64,000 bases of DNA from Branchiostoma floridae. Its lineage: Eukaryota; Chordata; Leptocardii; Amphioxiformes; Branchiostomatidae. Positions 11,101-26,100 of this stretch are shown here, piece by piece. The position numbers were made by a program, and so were the translations under genes. The stretch is taken from positions 5,531,572-5,595,571 of the forward strand of contig NC_049987.1 of assembly GCF_000003815.2 (NCBI RefSeq), given 5' to 3'. The first letter of the stretch is position 1, and the number at the start of each line of letters is the position of its first letter. Below the pieces are notes generated by a model. That model did not search any database and was not told the DNA's origin. It saw nothing but the letters and a program-made list of their open reading frames with translations.

Positions 11101-14100
11101 CGAGACTTTTGTCCAATACAGCCAAAGCATAATTTCAGCCCTCACAACTGGAAATGTTGATCAACCACTATCTTAGGTCAAAGGTGGCTATTAGAACATT
11201 CGAAATCAACCTGATACTAGTATTCCATTTGAACTTGTCTGTATTTCCGCTTACTTCACAACGTCAACTTGGCAACAGATCATGTTGCGATGTACGAATA
11301 AAAAAGCGTGTATCGAGAAATATAGACAAATTATGATGCTGAATACTTCAATTTACGTTCTGTGTCTTTTGTTGTCTTTTATATCGTACATTTCGTTCCC
11401 GAAATCTGACCGGCCCGGCCCTGGTTTCGAACTGTGACAGTAACGTTAGCATTTCCAGTGCTGCTATAGGCAGTAGTAAAGCTTTCAACAGCGTGCTTCA
11501 GTCAAGCACGTTAGCGCACGGGTAGCAACTATTGTAGGTCAAGAGGGTCAAGTGTGGACCTGGAGTGTTGGCGATTTTCTCACATATTTGCCGCAGACTG
11601 AGCCTCAACCGTGCATCGTGAGGACTTCCGAACAAATACTTGTGATTTCAGAACCATAAGCAATGTGCAAACAAGACTTGGCTCTTGTATTTCATTCAGG
11701 TATTTGAGATCCAACAGTTAACCATGTTGATCATTTTGCATTGGGTTTTCTTAAGATTTATCTGTCTGACAAGGAATAAATGACGACCTTTATTACCCTT
11801 TTTCCGGCGGGCAATACATACATAAAACGTTTTCATCTAAATAGATAACCACAATGATCTAGGCGATTGGTGCAAAATGTACGTAGCTACACTTGTCAAA
11901 ATGTTGTTGACCTGGCATGATGAACCATGAGGATATACAATTCAAAAGGCGTGTTTCTTAGCAACAGTTGTTTCTATTCTTGCACAGAAAATTTCTGCAA
12001 AGTGCCATACTTTTACCAAAATGTTGAGCAAAATTCTGCACCAATCTCCAATACACATATTGTTGCGTATTCTAAAGGGTGGGGCCAATTCGAAAGGCAT
12101 GTTTATCAGCAACAGTTGCTACAACTGTACAGAATATCTATGATGAATTTCATTATTTTACCAGAATTTGAGCGATAGTCTTCCCCAGTAGCCAATACAC
12201 CAGCTAACATGAGGCATCAGTCGTAGCTTGGGAAAATGACAGCTCAGAGACGACGGTATTCGACCGGTTTCGACTTTATTTGTCTTTCTCAAGAATGACA
12301 GAGATCGGACCACTCCTCCTTTTACACCTTTTCTGTGCCTCCCTAGTGCAGGGCGCTCTATCCTGAGTTTACGATATTGACCAATCAGCGTAAAGGGTTT
12401 CGTTTTGCCCTGGCTATAGGCTAGGTTGACCAGCTCACATGAGACTTACTTCTATCCGTTCCTAGCCCGGGGAACTCGGTGCCCATCTGGTCGGTACCGT
12501 ACGGCCTGGTCCAGGCGGACTCGGGCTTGCCGAGGTCGCACTGCCCCGGGACAGCCGGCAGCCGCCCCGGCCGGACCGTCGGCTGGATCAGCAGGGACGA
12601 GTACCGAGGGTTGAAGTGTGACGAGCTCGCCATGCTGGACAGGGAAGAAAAGAATAAATGAATGAATGAATGGATGGGTGAAGAAAGGAGGGGAGACTTA
12701 TTGAACCTTGCCAATGAAAGAAAAAAAATTCTACCCCATAGGGTTGACTACAAGCTATCGAAAACTACCTTTAGTTACACAGATATTCAAATAGATATAT
12801 TAAACAAGTATTCATGCTACAGCCCTATAATAAGTTACATTTTTGGCTTCTTCTGTCAGCAAATATATATCAACAGATAGGTTTTGCGATGGAAGGTGAA
12901 TTTGTGTTAGCCAAGTACACGAAACATGTACAAAGCTTGAAAGTGTCTATAAGTACATCCCTCTCTTTGTTGTATAATCTACAGTCTACAACAACAAAAC
13001 AAACAAGACTAAGTGTATATTTACCTGTACATGTCGTGGTGGATAGGTTGGTGGTAGGAGGACTGGGAGGACGCCCCCAGCGCGTACGGGTGCCAGGGGT
13101 CGGGGTTGTAGTGGTGCGAGTGTAGGGCTGAGGTGTGCGGGTGGTAGGGGTCCGTGTAGGGGTGGAGGGGGTCTGGGTGGGGACTGGTGAGGGAGGAGGT
13201 GGGGGGCTGGTAGGCGCTGTTCCAGAAGGAAGGCGGGAAGTTCCGCTGCGCCATCGGAGAAGTCGTGTCACCGACTGGAAGGGAACAACACAAACAACAT
13301 CATTAGTAAACTTGTGTCGACTTTGAAAGTTGATAATTGTGAAAAATACAGTTGAAATATACAGAAACTTTTGTAGAATTTCACCCAAAGAATCAACTTC
13401 TGAAAACATGCTATCAGAGACCGTTGAGAAGGTTAAGATGGTAACTGAGATGGTATCTCTTGATTTTATGTTATGGTTTGTCAAATGTACAATATAGTGC
13501 AGTATTACAAATGCCAATCTCAACAAATGCTTTGCTAAATACACATTCCTTCTCTGTTTTCAATGTTCCCTTCAAACTGGGATTCTCTGCATCGTTATAT
13601 ATCTGTGTGTATGTAGTGTTTGATCTACTTTTCTCTTCTGTTCCGATGTACTGGTAGAAAGTTGTCAGATGGCGGCTGTAAGACCGCGGGTTTGTGCTAA
13701 CGTTAGCGGTCATTAGTGCGTGATTTACTGCGTCTGATTACATCGTCTGAACACACGTCACTCACTCCCTCTCTCCGCCAGCCGCAGTTTGCCACAGACA
13801 TACCCCTGCAGCGGGCGGACTTGACATTGGTAATGACCATATGGTGGTCTCACAAGTCTCCAAGCAGAAGAGACGAGGGTTCGCGTTGTTTTGTGCCGTT
13901 TCGCAACGTATTTGAGGCGGTTTTAGTTCTTATCGTGTATTATGTATAGCGATTCGGCTTTACCTTCAAGTCATTAGAAATTGAAATAGGTACATTCCTA
14001 AATAAGAATACTTACAATTCTAACAAAACAATAAACTTATCAAGAGATCAAAATTTTGAGATAAAGAGGACCGTAAAGAGGTAAACTTTAATTCGACGTT

Positions 14101-17100
14101 TACAAAAGCACAGACTTTCCCAAAGACTCAGTTTCGATCTTTCAGTTCAGCATGCTTAACTTCTAAAACCCAGAACCCAGGAATGAAGTCATTGAGGCCC
14201 TAGCAGAGCCCTATCAGTGAAAAACGCCCCTGCTGAAAGCCGCTGACAGTTGTTCTGTACAGACGACTCTTATCTGCAAACCCAACTCCACTCACCCGAG
14301 AAATGGCGAACCTCCCTGGCCATAATGAGGGCAATAAATACATCAAGGATGTCCCTTTATGTCGGGGCTAATGGAGTCAGCTTCAGGCAACGATATACAA
14401 TAGTGCCTAGACAGCAAGCACCTCGAACTCTTGCCAAGAAAAGCGCTCGAGTTGTGCTTTTGCCACCCCAAAAGTCTAGTAGTACAGTCTGTTAGGAAAG
14501 CAACACGGCATGTCGACAGAAAACCTTAGGCAACAATCTACCACACTTAAGAAAATTCTACGTTTATACTTAATCTACAACACTTAGCAAACTTAGACGA
14601 TGCTGTTGTTATACTCTGGCCCCGCCTAGAAACAAGAAACTGTCGAGAGTAAGTAGAAAATACACGTTTTGCTATGGAAAGTTTGTTTATGAAAGAAAGT
14701 CACTGCAAGCGACGACGTCGCCATGTTTGGTTTTATTTCTCTGGCCGAATATTCATGGTCAAAAGCGTGTCTTTCTATTCCCTAATCATTTTTGGCAAAA
14801 AAAAAAGAGAACAAATTTCACTCCTTGTATGTTATAGAACGGATGTTCTCTCTTCACAGGACCATGACGCCATTTCTTTATTCCCTGCGGCGGTTCCTGA
14901 TCTCACCTGTACGTTACAGGTGTTCCCGTGACACCAAGGCCAGGCGTTAGGCTCCGCTGAACATTTTAATCAAGAACAGAACAACCCAAAACACCGCTCT
15001 CCCGTCCGGCTGTGCAGCAGTTCACACGCTAGGGGCGAACATATGGTCGGTTTATACCTCTGTGTGTGGATAGATTTAGGTCTAGGAATCACCTAGCTTA
15101 ATTAATAGAATTTAGAAGGAATATTCTAATTCAGAAATAAAGTAAAGAAGAATGTTTGTGAGCTATACGGGGAAATATCCTACTAAGCAATAGTTTCCAT
15201 TCCTACTGCGGTCTTCTACAAATTGATTATGTTGACGATATATCACTTAAACAGACAAAGGTTGAACACATGTTCGGTCTGCACCGGTGTAGGAGTGTAA
15301 CACAAACGGACAGGTCTACGAATGGTTAAAAAGAAAGGAATGTTTTTGGAAACGCCCGACAGATTAGAAATTTCCTTTCAGAGCAAAGTTAACGTCCATT
15401 TTACTACAGACGGATTGATATGTGGGAAGGTCCCAGATACGTGGAGTGAGATCGGAACGATAACAAACGTCCTTGCCACAGAGTCTGAACCCCGAGTGCA
15501 TGGTGTGACCAAGAGGGTGCTGATTTCAACAGAGTTTAAATTGTACACGGCCATTTCAACCTTCACAGCACTTTACCATGTATTTGTCGAAGAACAATAT
15601 TACAACCTCCCATGAAAATGTTACGTTTAGAAACGGCACGTGAAAGAGAAATTGTCTCAGATCGCATCTGCATGTTGCTTTTTCTCAAGTGACCGAAAAT
15701 CCGCCGAACTGTGTTAGATATTATTTTCTTACTTCTTTGATAAGAATACACAAACGTCTGTTTGTTTGTTTGTTTATTTGTTTGTTAACAGATGTAAACA
15801 GATGTATAGTACAATTTCACATTCTCATAACAAGAACAATGGACTTAGAATTCCATACCCTAAACTCATGTGTACCATTGTCTTGGAAGAGTTGAGGATC
15901 ACACGGTCCAAACCAGGTGTACCATCGCCAAGTTCAGGTGTTAGTGTACAGGTGAGGCCGTGGGAAAGGTGGCACTGGTACGGGTGACGGTTCACAAGAT
16001 GCCGTGCCGATTATATGAATGAATGAAGACCTTTATTGTACGTTTTTGCTTTCTAACAAGCTAAGTACAGGTCAAGGTGAATAGGGTACATCTCCTAAGT
16101 ACAATCTGTGTAAACTGTAGTACATGACTGGAACTACAAAGTCTGAAGTATACTAGTACTACTACTACTACTACTACTGGTATGTACAGGTTCAACTTCT
16201 TCTCGCTTCTTAATACAGTTGTAAATGTAGTTGCAGGTGGAGTTTAGAATACATGGTTTGTCTAATTGCAATAGAAATGTAAACTTTTCAGTACTATTTA
16301 AATGCATAAAGCATGGGAACTTATCCTGTACACATTATATACGAGTCTTTTGTAGTCAGACATATTCAAATTAAGATGAAAGGTTGCTACAATGTAACGG
16401 TCGTTATCATGTCATTAAAGGATTTATATGATTTAATAATCATATAATCCTTGTTGCATTCATTAGCGATGTTAAAGATAGAAAGGGCTTCGTTACATCT
16501 GCGTTGCAACGGTGTCCCTATTGTCGCATTACGAGCTAGCTTCCAATGATTGTAAGAAGCTTATCCCATACTACAACTCCTGTATTAGTTAGTTAAGCTA
16601 TAGAACTGTAGTTATGTAGATGCCATACTTTGTACCTCGTACAATTGTTGTGCAATAAAGTTATCTGTAATTAATGCATTTATGGGTTTCCAATAACAAT
16701 AGCTGTGGTCCAATATCATCCCTTGATTTAGTCTTTACTGCGGTTTTTCTAAGATTTTTGTGTTCCATGCTTTCTTGCCATTTTGTACATAGTATTTGAT
16801 GGATATTATCATATAGCCAGGCGCCGCGGACCAATCAGAATGCACCGTCGCACGGTGGTTTTATTCGGTGGTTATAGCAAAGGACCAGGCGTTATGACAC
16901 CATATACACCTCGGGGCGGGTCATTAACCCCCAAGTGGCAAACATATAGTAGATCACTTGTTTTTCATTTATAAAGATATGTTATGGGGTTTATTCCGTG
17001 TGTGTGGTGTGATAAACACAGTGGCGTTATTGACCTGCGGGGCCGGACAGTGAACCGGACATGTCCACATAAAAGGCCCTCCCGCTAGGACAGGTGTCAG

Positions 17101-20100
17101 ACAGGTGAGAAGGACAGGTGAGAAGGAACTGTACACACCTGTCAGGAACATGGTACATCCGTGAGAGGGGGAGGGACTGAGGTCACCAACAAGTTACGCC
17201 ATCATTTATATAGAAAAAACATTTAGATTCCTCCCTATGGTGATGCGAACTTGCACTATAAAACAATTTAAACAACTGACCACAAGGCCACGCCATTTTT
17301 ATTTGTTGGTTGTCAGATCTTTAAAAAAATATGCTGAATTGGCTGCATATCAACAACAAAACAGAGTCTAAGAAGGAACTTGGTTCACACAGTATCAAGG
17401 TGTGAATATAGTCAGAATTGCTGTTTTCGATGAAATTAAACTGTGTGGGCTAATAGGTAAGGCATGGCTCAGTATGTAATGTTCGGGACCGTAGCCATAG
17501 CCATAGCCTTTAGTAATACACTTTAACCAGTGATAATCACCTGTCAACTTGTGAAATCCAAAGCTATCTGTCACCAAAATCTTCACACGTAGCCTTCGCC
17601 CAAACTGCGGACTTTACAACAACGCCGTTAATGTCCGCCCCAGATCGAGCATGAAATCACTTAAGGTCCGGGGCTGACCCTGGCACACCTGCACGTATCC
17701 CGGCAGCCCTCACGGCGGATGATGCTAATGGAACTCGAACGACGTCACCATGGCAACGGCAGCCTGAGGTAAGATTTGACCGCTCATGACCCCAAGAATA
17801 TCCAACGCACTCATACTTGTCGTGCGATTTTTTGTTGTCGTGGGACTTTTTTTTAATGAAAATAACTGTTGTCAAGGATAAATGACAGCTTTTTCTAATC
17901 TCCAAGCAGATCCTACAATGGCATAAGATAGTACCAAAGTGGCCAAGAGTTTGCAAGACTGCCAAGAATGACTATCTTTACAAAGAAAACCATACACTGG
18001 GTTCTGATTTTTGACGGCAGAATTGATGAGGTTGACATGACATGATGCAGGGTAGCGGAGGAGGGAACCTGAGCCTGCGGCAGGAACTACACCTCCTGGC
18101 CGCCATCTTACTGCGCGACAAATCCGGCTGTTAACAAGGTCGGGGCTGAGGATGTCTGCGCAACCTGGTGCGCATCAAGAAGGCGTTTCTTAAAGACCGT
18201 GCGTTTCTTAAAGAAAGTACAATATTAGTCCTGTTTATTTCATGTGCAGCCCACTTTCCCTCATTTGTTCTGAAGTTCTTAATTGACACGAAAAAATGCA
18301 ACAATTCAAATCAAGCTGACCCCACAAAGCAGCCTTTGTGTGCAAAGACAGAAAAAAAGTGTAGTGAGCTAAGATCGATGAAGGAAAATTGGTATTCATA
18401 CAGGTAAAATCACCATACATAAAGCATTCGTATCAAAACATTATTCTTAACACCAGCTTCGTCAACGTCTTGCCAACGTTTTGTCACTTTTATAAAGAAG
18501 AGTGAAGCTTCACAGTAACTTATAGTCGTGGTTATGAGTCAGTGTTTACAAACAAATGAGTATCATTGCAAACAGCTCGACATCTCTTTACTTTTTTTAA
18601 AAGAGGGGTTAAACAAGAGATCAGCTAAATCTTGGCTACAGTTGGAGCACGCCCCCCTCCCCACGGCCCTGTCGTATCTCTTTCAGCAGGATCTGATTTT
18701 AGACCGGCCCATTCCGGAGGCGGGAAAACCGCGCGAGTCTGCCAAACCGCCATGACGTCTGACCAAGACATCACGTCAAGATATCTCACAATAAAGGTTT
18801 GGAGGTCACACAAACTCAACTCGTTGGTGCTCGGACTGAAAAAAAAATCATTTTTTTGTGGATCTGAAATGTCAACAAGGTTTGATTGGAAGTCTGTACC
18901 TCTTTCCGCACAGTTCAGAAATAAAGCCATATTCATGTCTTCCTCCCAGGCATCTGTCTTTATCTTTAATCCTTAATGACCGTTTACGTTTGTCAGAATT
19001 TTAAGTCTTCCTGGCCTGAAATCAACCACATTCCATTCCATGTTAACCCCATACACTAAGAAACACTTGAATATAAAGAAAAACTACAAATCGTAAGTGA
19101 TGACATCGATTTGGTTCAAGGTGCGTAACATTGTTACGTAACATTGGACCGGTAAAAGATGGACATTTTTAGCTTTACCTTTTTACTATAAAATGAATAC
19201 AAACCAAGAAATTACATCAGAGTGGCCCAAGGCTAGCAGACGTATTGTAAAGGAGATCTCGTTCAAGATATCTTAGAAGAAAAACCCCCGGTATGACGAC
19301 TGTAGTGAGATAGGCAGTCTGGCGTAGAGGAAACACACTTCTGGAAAGTGTTGGTTGTTGACAACCTCAAGGCTAAGCGTCGGAACAAATTTGGGGACAT
19401 GTATGCCGGCCTTGGCTTAAAACAACGCCTGGGTGGAGGATTGTGCCGGGTAATGTTTCAGCAAAGCCTTGAAATGAGCAAACATCTCACGCAATCGTAT
19501 ATTTTGACAAATCATAGACAGATATTGACTAAACTATAAAAGATATACTTGTTTATTTAATTTCAGTAAATTTCAACGGGGCTTTTCTACGATCGATATA
19601 TTGACCAAGAATTTACTCGTCTTTCGGAAGGGTTGTAAAACAGGGATCCGAGGAGATGCTTCGAGCGCGTAAATCAGGCAGCCTCATTACTAAAAAATTG
19701 GGTACCTACTGGCTGCAAATGACACACCAGATGTATTATATTGCTCTCACATTGTAAAAATGTCTTGTAATTAGAACGGAAGCATAACGGAGTGACTACG
19801 CATATTTGAAATAAATGATATAAGAGTTATGTAGTGAGGGGGCTCCCCTTTTCTGAAATAACAACCCTACCCCTCCCTTTCCCTTCCGTTTACTTGTGAA
19901 GCGTGAAGGACGCACTTAATTTCCTCCGTATTCCTGGTCTACAAATCAGTAAGTTGACGGATATTCCGCAAAGCTACAGCTAGATGAGTTTTACCTGTTG
20001 CCATATTCTTTTATCTCAACTTCATATCAAGGACGTCCCTTTGTTAACACCTGTCAAACTTAAAAACGATGATATAGATACATAATGTGATACAAATCAT

Positions 20101-23100
20101 CAGCTACAGCTCTCTTTACATTGTGATTATTTGTGACTTTGATAAATTGACGAAGCCTGATGCATAACCGGATGAACTATGTCTTCATGTTTCAATTGTC
20201 TTCTTAATGCAGTGTCCTCGTAAAAAAAATCCAAAAAGACATTTCACCCAAAAATATACTTTTTGTCTTCGAAATTCGATGGAAATTCAAGTTGAATGAA
20301 GCAAAAACAATAGAGAAAAACAATTGATATAAGTACTTAAAACGTAACCAATCAATTATGGTATTACATCAATTGATTGACGGTTTTAGGAGCCTTTTCT
20401 CAAAATGAGCAACTGACGCCGAGATTAAAATTTGAAAGCACAGAATGAAATATTCACTCCCCCTGACATACACAGCACATCGTTAATCCAGGGAACCATA
20501 GAGGAAGCGGTAATTCCATTGTTCGTTCGCGTGACAAATTTAGACTTCACGCCAACGGAAGGGCTTAACACTGGCCTTAATCGACGGTGGGGTTATTGTA
20601 GTTGTCAGTTGAGCAGCGAAAAACAAACAATACTGCAGCGTGCGGATTAGCGCTAGCTATCGTGTGACAGTGACACAGCAAAGCTAGTGTCTTATTGCAT
20701 CCGCGATGTGTAATGACATTTACATACAGGTGCACTAGACATGGGTGGGTTTCACAAAACAAGCTTAAGCAGCCGTATTTTTGACATTTCTATATTGGGT
20801 TTCAGATCGCTTGGTTCGCATATCTGTGAATCAATCCAGTTTTGGGTTTTCGTAGAAGGGAAAGACAAATTACATTCAGCTGTATATGGTCATTTTACAT
20901 GTGTAGTAAGCGACTGCCAATTTTACTACTCATGTCAGTATATACCTTACACAATGTCTAAACGTGTGTATTTATTTTTTTTTCTTGGCATGTTACGCAG
21001 TGCTGTCCGTTTCCGGACATACAGCGTCATATGTGCCGAGCTGAGTGCCACTAAACTTAACCGTAATTTTATTTTTACACAAACGAGAAAAAAGAACCTC
21101 ACCAAAACCATGTATCTTAAAGAGAACTTTGTTAAGTACTGGCCTAAATCTGCAACTTTTGAACAAAGGCGACTGTTGAACTCTGAGTTCAATGTGCCTA
21201 GAGTTATCACCAGTAACCGGCCCCACGGCCGGAGTTATTCGGCCAAGGCCAGAGTGAATAGCCATGTTATCCTGCCCATTCTAACTGATCCTGTTCAACA
21301 ATTAGCGCCCAACAAATGCTGCTATTTATGTCACCTCTAGCTTACAATGCTCGCGAGCGGACCGTCATTTGTTAACGAATTAACTAACAGATAACAAGAT
21401 TTGTGGGTGATGTATAAGCGAAAGCCAGAAAAGATTGAAAATGTTTCTTTTATATAAACTCAATGTATCATCTTTTTTAAAACTTTGTCATCCAACGTCT
21501 AAACACGTGAATTTGAAAATAACATGACGAGGAATCGCTACAATGCATATTATTAAGTAAAGCCATGGTAACATATGCGTTAAGCACTGCCTTGAATTAA
21601 GTTGCCCCTACCGCTACGAAAAGCATGTCTATCGATTGAAATTAACGTGCGAAACCGCTGCTCATAGAAGTGCCACAAAATGGCACAATACAGGGCTGTG
21701 TTTAAGGCATCTTACCCCTGTTTTAATATATTGTAGAGAAATGAAACATTTGTAGCAACGAGTGTTTGAACACACAAATCACAGAAATGAATATCATTTG
21801 TTCCTCACATTTATTGGAGTAACATTTTCTGTCCACCTCCTTCTTTCTCTCAAGCACTTCCCGACTTCTCCTCAGCGCAACCTCAAATTGTGTGCAATCC
21901 CGAGTTACTAACATCCGAACCACAACAAACCAGTCAACATTATGGGTAACGTACAGAGTTACAACCAAACAATGCGAAAGCTTTATTTCCAGGCGTTTCC
22001 TCACCAACCCACTCTTATCTTTCCCTCTAGCACTACTCACCAGCGCAGCCTCAATTTTTTTTCCAATTTGGAGTTCCTGATACCCGAACCACAAAAACCC
22101 AGTCAACATTCTGAGTAACGTACAGAATTGAAACCGAGAAATGCGAAACTTTATTTCCAGGCGTTTCCTGACTAAACATCTCTCTTTCTCTCTAGCACTT
22201 TACACCAGCACAGCCTCAAACTGTTTCAATTTGAAGTTCCTGACACCCGAACTAAAAAAAAAGTCAACATTCTGAGTAACGTACAGAATTGAAACCGAGA
22301 AATGCGAAACTTTATTTCCAGCCGTTTCCTGACTAAACATCTCTCTTTCTCTCTAGCACTTTACACCAGCACAGCGCCTCAAATTGTTTCAAATACGGAG
22401 TTCCTGACACCCGAACCACCACAAACGAACATTCTGAGTAATGTACAGAACTGAAACGGAGAAGTGCGAAAGCTTTAGTTTATGTCCTCGTTTGATTCAG
22501 AGCAGTTTCCAGACTAACCAACCCTCTCTCCTTCTCCCCTCTAGCACTTGTAGTTCCTGACACCCGAACCACAAAAACCCAGTCAACATTTTGAGTAACG
22601 TACAGAATTGAAACCGAGAAATGCGAAACTTTATTTCCAGGCGTTTCCTGACTAAACATCCCTCTTTCTCTCTAGCACTTTACACCAGCACAGCCTCAAA
22701 TTGTTTCAAATACGGAGTTCCTGACACCCCAACCACCACAAACGAACATTCTGAGTAATGTACAGAACTGAAACCGAGAAGTGCGAAAGCTTTAATTTAT
22801 GTCCTCGTTTGATTCAGAGCAGTTTCTAGACTAACCAACCCTCTCTCTTTCTCCCCTCTAGCACTTCTCACCAGCGCAGCCTCAAATTGTTTCCAATCCG
22901 GAGTTCCTGACACCCGAACCACAACAAACCAGTCAACATTTTAAGTAACATACAGAGCTGAAACTGGGAAATGCGAAAGCTTTATTTCAAGCCGTTTCCT
23001 AACTAAACATCTCTCTTTCTCTCTAGCACTTTACACCAGCACAGCCTCAAATTGTTCCAAATACGGAGTTCCTGACACCCCAACCACAAAAACCCAGTCA

Positions 23101-26100
23101 ACATTCTGAGTAACGTACAGAATTGAAACCGAAAACTTTTATTTATATTTTTGTTTGATTCAAAGCTGCTACCTTACTAGCCAGCTTACAGGCTCTCTCC
23201 TCTTTCCCTCTAGCACTTCTCCTCAGCGCAGCCTCAAATTGCTTCCAATCCGGAGTTCCTGACACCCGAACCACAACAAACCTCGCCGAGCTGTCCGCAC
23301 CCGACACAAGCCGCGGCCGGGCCGCATTCCTGCCCGGTATCAACCGTCAGGCGCGCGGAGACTGATACTTCCGATACAGCCTGGCTATGCATATACATGT
23401 ACACCTATCCTGTTACAGCCGCACTATCACTTTTGTAAGAAATCATGAGAATTGTAGTATCGCTAGAGCGGTAGAGATACACATGAACATCTTTCAATCT
23501 ACCACCGCGATATCAAAAACTTAGGACCGGTCGACCTGATACTTCCGATACAGCCTGACTATACATATACATGTACACCTATCCTGTTACAGCCGTACTA
23601 TCACTTTTGTAAGAAATCATGAGAACTGTAGTATCGTTAGAGCGGTAGAGATACACATGAACATCTTTCAATCTACCACCACGATATCAACAACTTAGGA
23701 CCGGTCGACCTGATACTTCCGATACAGCCTGGCTATACATATACATATACATGTACACCTATCCTGTTACAGAGGTACTCTCAATTTTGTACGAAATGTA
23801 CAAGGAAATCATGACCTTTTGTAAGGACTGAGAACTGTAGTATCGCTCCAGATACACATGAACATCTTTCAATCTACCACCTCGATATCATCAATCGCAG
23901 AATTCGGACCTGATACTTCCGATACAGCCTGGCTATACATATACATATACATGTACACCTATCCTGTTACAATGGTACTATCACTTTTGTACGAAATGTC
24001 TTTCCCGGCTGACAATTGTAGTGTCACGTTTATACGGGATACATCTTCCAATCTACCACCTCGATATCAACAATCGCACACTTCGGATCTGATACTTCCA
24101 ATACAGCCGCTATGAAACTGACTATATATATATATATATACATATACATGTACACCTCTCCTGTTACAATGGTGCTGTCAGGATATATACAAGGAAATTT
24201 TTCTACAGATAGTAAATTAATGCTACACAAAACCCGACAGAAGCCAAACTTACTATTTCTACTTCCTGAAAGTCGCTACTTCATCTAGTAGCAGTTTGGT
24301 CATATATAGTGATGGGCGGCAAAATATCCGCGAGAATCTAAACGCCCGAGATAGTATACAGTTATAGACCATCATATACTGTCTACTTATAAGTATAAGT
24401 AATATATAGGTAATGAGTCCAGCCAGTGCAGATATTTAGATGTATGGACCATTTCAACAAGCAATCCGCGTCCTTCATTTTCTACTTGCGATACTATGTT
24501 TATAAAAACAAGATAGTGGTCTGTTTTTAGATAGAAAAAAAAGGTTGGTGATTCAAGAAAATCGTATCCAAACGGATTCATATACTGATAAACTTTTTTC
24601 GCCCCTATTTCTTGAATAAATTCATTTCATTTCATCTGGTGATTAGGCTCTTTGCGATCCGAATTAATCGACTTCAGGGCGGCTGCCGGGAGAGTTCTCT
24701 CCCAAATTACCTGTAAAACTCCCCGTACCTGACAAATCTACATGTGTATATACGAAAAGGGATACTACTAGAAAGACTTGTTTAGATGTGCAGAGATACA
24801 AGCCTTTGCTTTTCGTCAGAGATTACGAACAACTTGCACAATTTTATTGGCCGCTATCTTATTATCTGACAAGAAATACTGTAGTAACAAAACCAAAGAA
24901 AATCAATCGTATAAATCCGTTAATCTAGACAAATAATCCTCTTGAAATCAATTCGTAGACTATTTCCAATATAAGTAAAGTATACCGGACAATTTTGAGC
25001 CGGATATCCCGATGTAATTTTGCCAAAATTGGCAGCGCGTAAGAGTTGTAGTAAATTTAAGGGCGACTGGAACTACGAGCTATAAAATGATATCAACTCT
25101 TGTCATTAAAATGTTGAGAGAGAAAAGCCTTCAGATCCCATCGAAAACTACATAGGGTGCCAGACAATTTTGAGCTGAATAGATTGATGTTTTGCGCTAT
25201 ATTTTCCGCGAAGTAGGTTATTTGAGAACAGATGGAACTGCGCATGGCGCGGTACTGGTACAGCGAACCGAACCAAACCAACCCGCGCACCAGTCCTGAA
25301 TATTCACTTCCCTTCCCCGCACTTTAGCTCAATTTACAAGAACATTTCAAGAATGAAAGTCGGGGTTTAAGAAGGCCTGAAGTCGCGCGAGGAGGAATTC
25401 CAGAAAAGCGCGGGGCATTTTCTGTTCGTCTAGAAATGTTACTGCCGCGAGGAAAACGTCTGAATAAATTCATGTAATTTTCTTCCGAACTGTTCGCGAG
25501 CTGGAAACGAGTTGTTGGGAGAACTCTCATCTGGACGCGCCATGCAAATGCCCTGTCCAATCTTTTCCTCGGGATTTTCAGATCCTGCCAAAATGGGACG
25601 TTGGCTACATAAAGCTTTTAAGTTGATTAGAATGCTTTTCGTTGCCATGTACGAACACACAATAGCTGTACAAGATTGTACAATTGAAGTTCACCAAAAG
25701 AAAAAAAGATATCCCAATGTTTCGTCCTGGTTTATCCAACCTTTAACGAAGAAATCAAAACAATGTAAAACGCGTTAAAGTTGATAAAATTCTTCGTGTA
25801 ATTCCACTTTGGTAACGTTTTTAGAAAATGCATATACTGAATATATTTCCCGACCTCAGGAGCGAATTTAGCGTCCTGTGGACTATCCCGGTTACCGGTA
25901 GGTAAATATGTCTGTTAAGTCCTTACCACTAGTATCTACACCTTACTTCGGCACAAAAAAGTCAATTGGAAGCAACGATATTTCAGGAGACGGATGATTT
26001 TGACCGCAAGATGGACCAAATAAAGACCCACACGTTACAATCATGTTGTTAAGTAAGGTGGTGACTAAGATACACTTTCCAAGGTGGAACAAAGTATAAA

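Noticed and set aside
12870-13544. 224-codon minus-strand frame over VGLL exon 3
   Set aside because: It is in a different frame from the conserved SFWNSAYQ reading and is rich in Pro/Thr from the His/Pro-coding stretch.
20741-21340. 199-codon open frame on the plus strand in intron 2
   Set aside because: No recognisable domain, odd composition, overlapping open frames on the other strand, and no splice or start support. Long enough to note, but chance is the simpler explanation.
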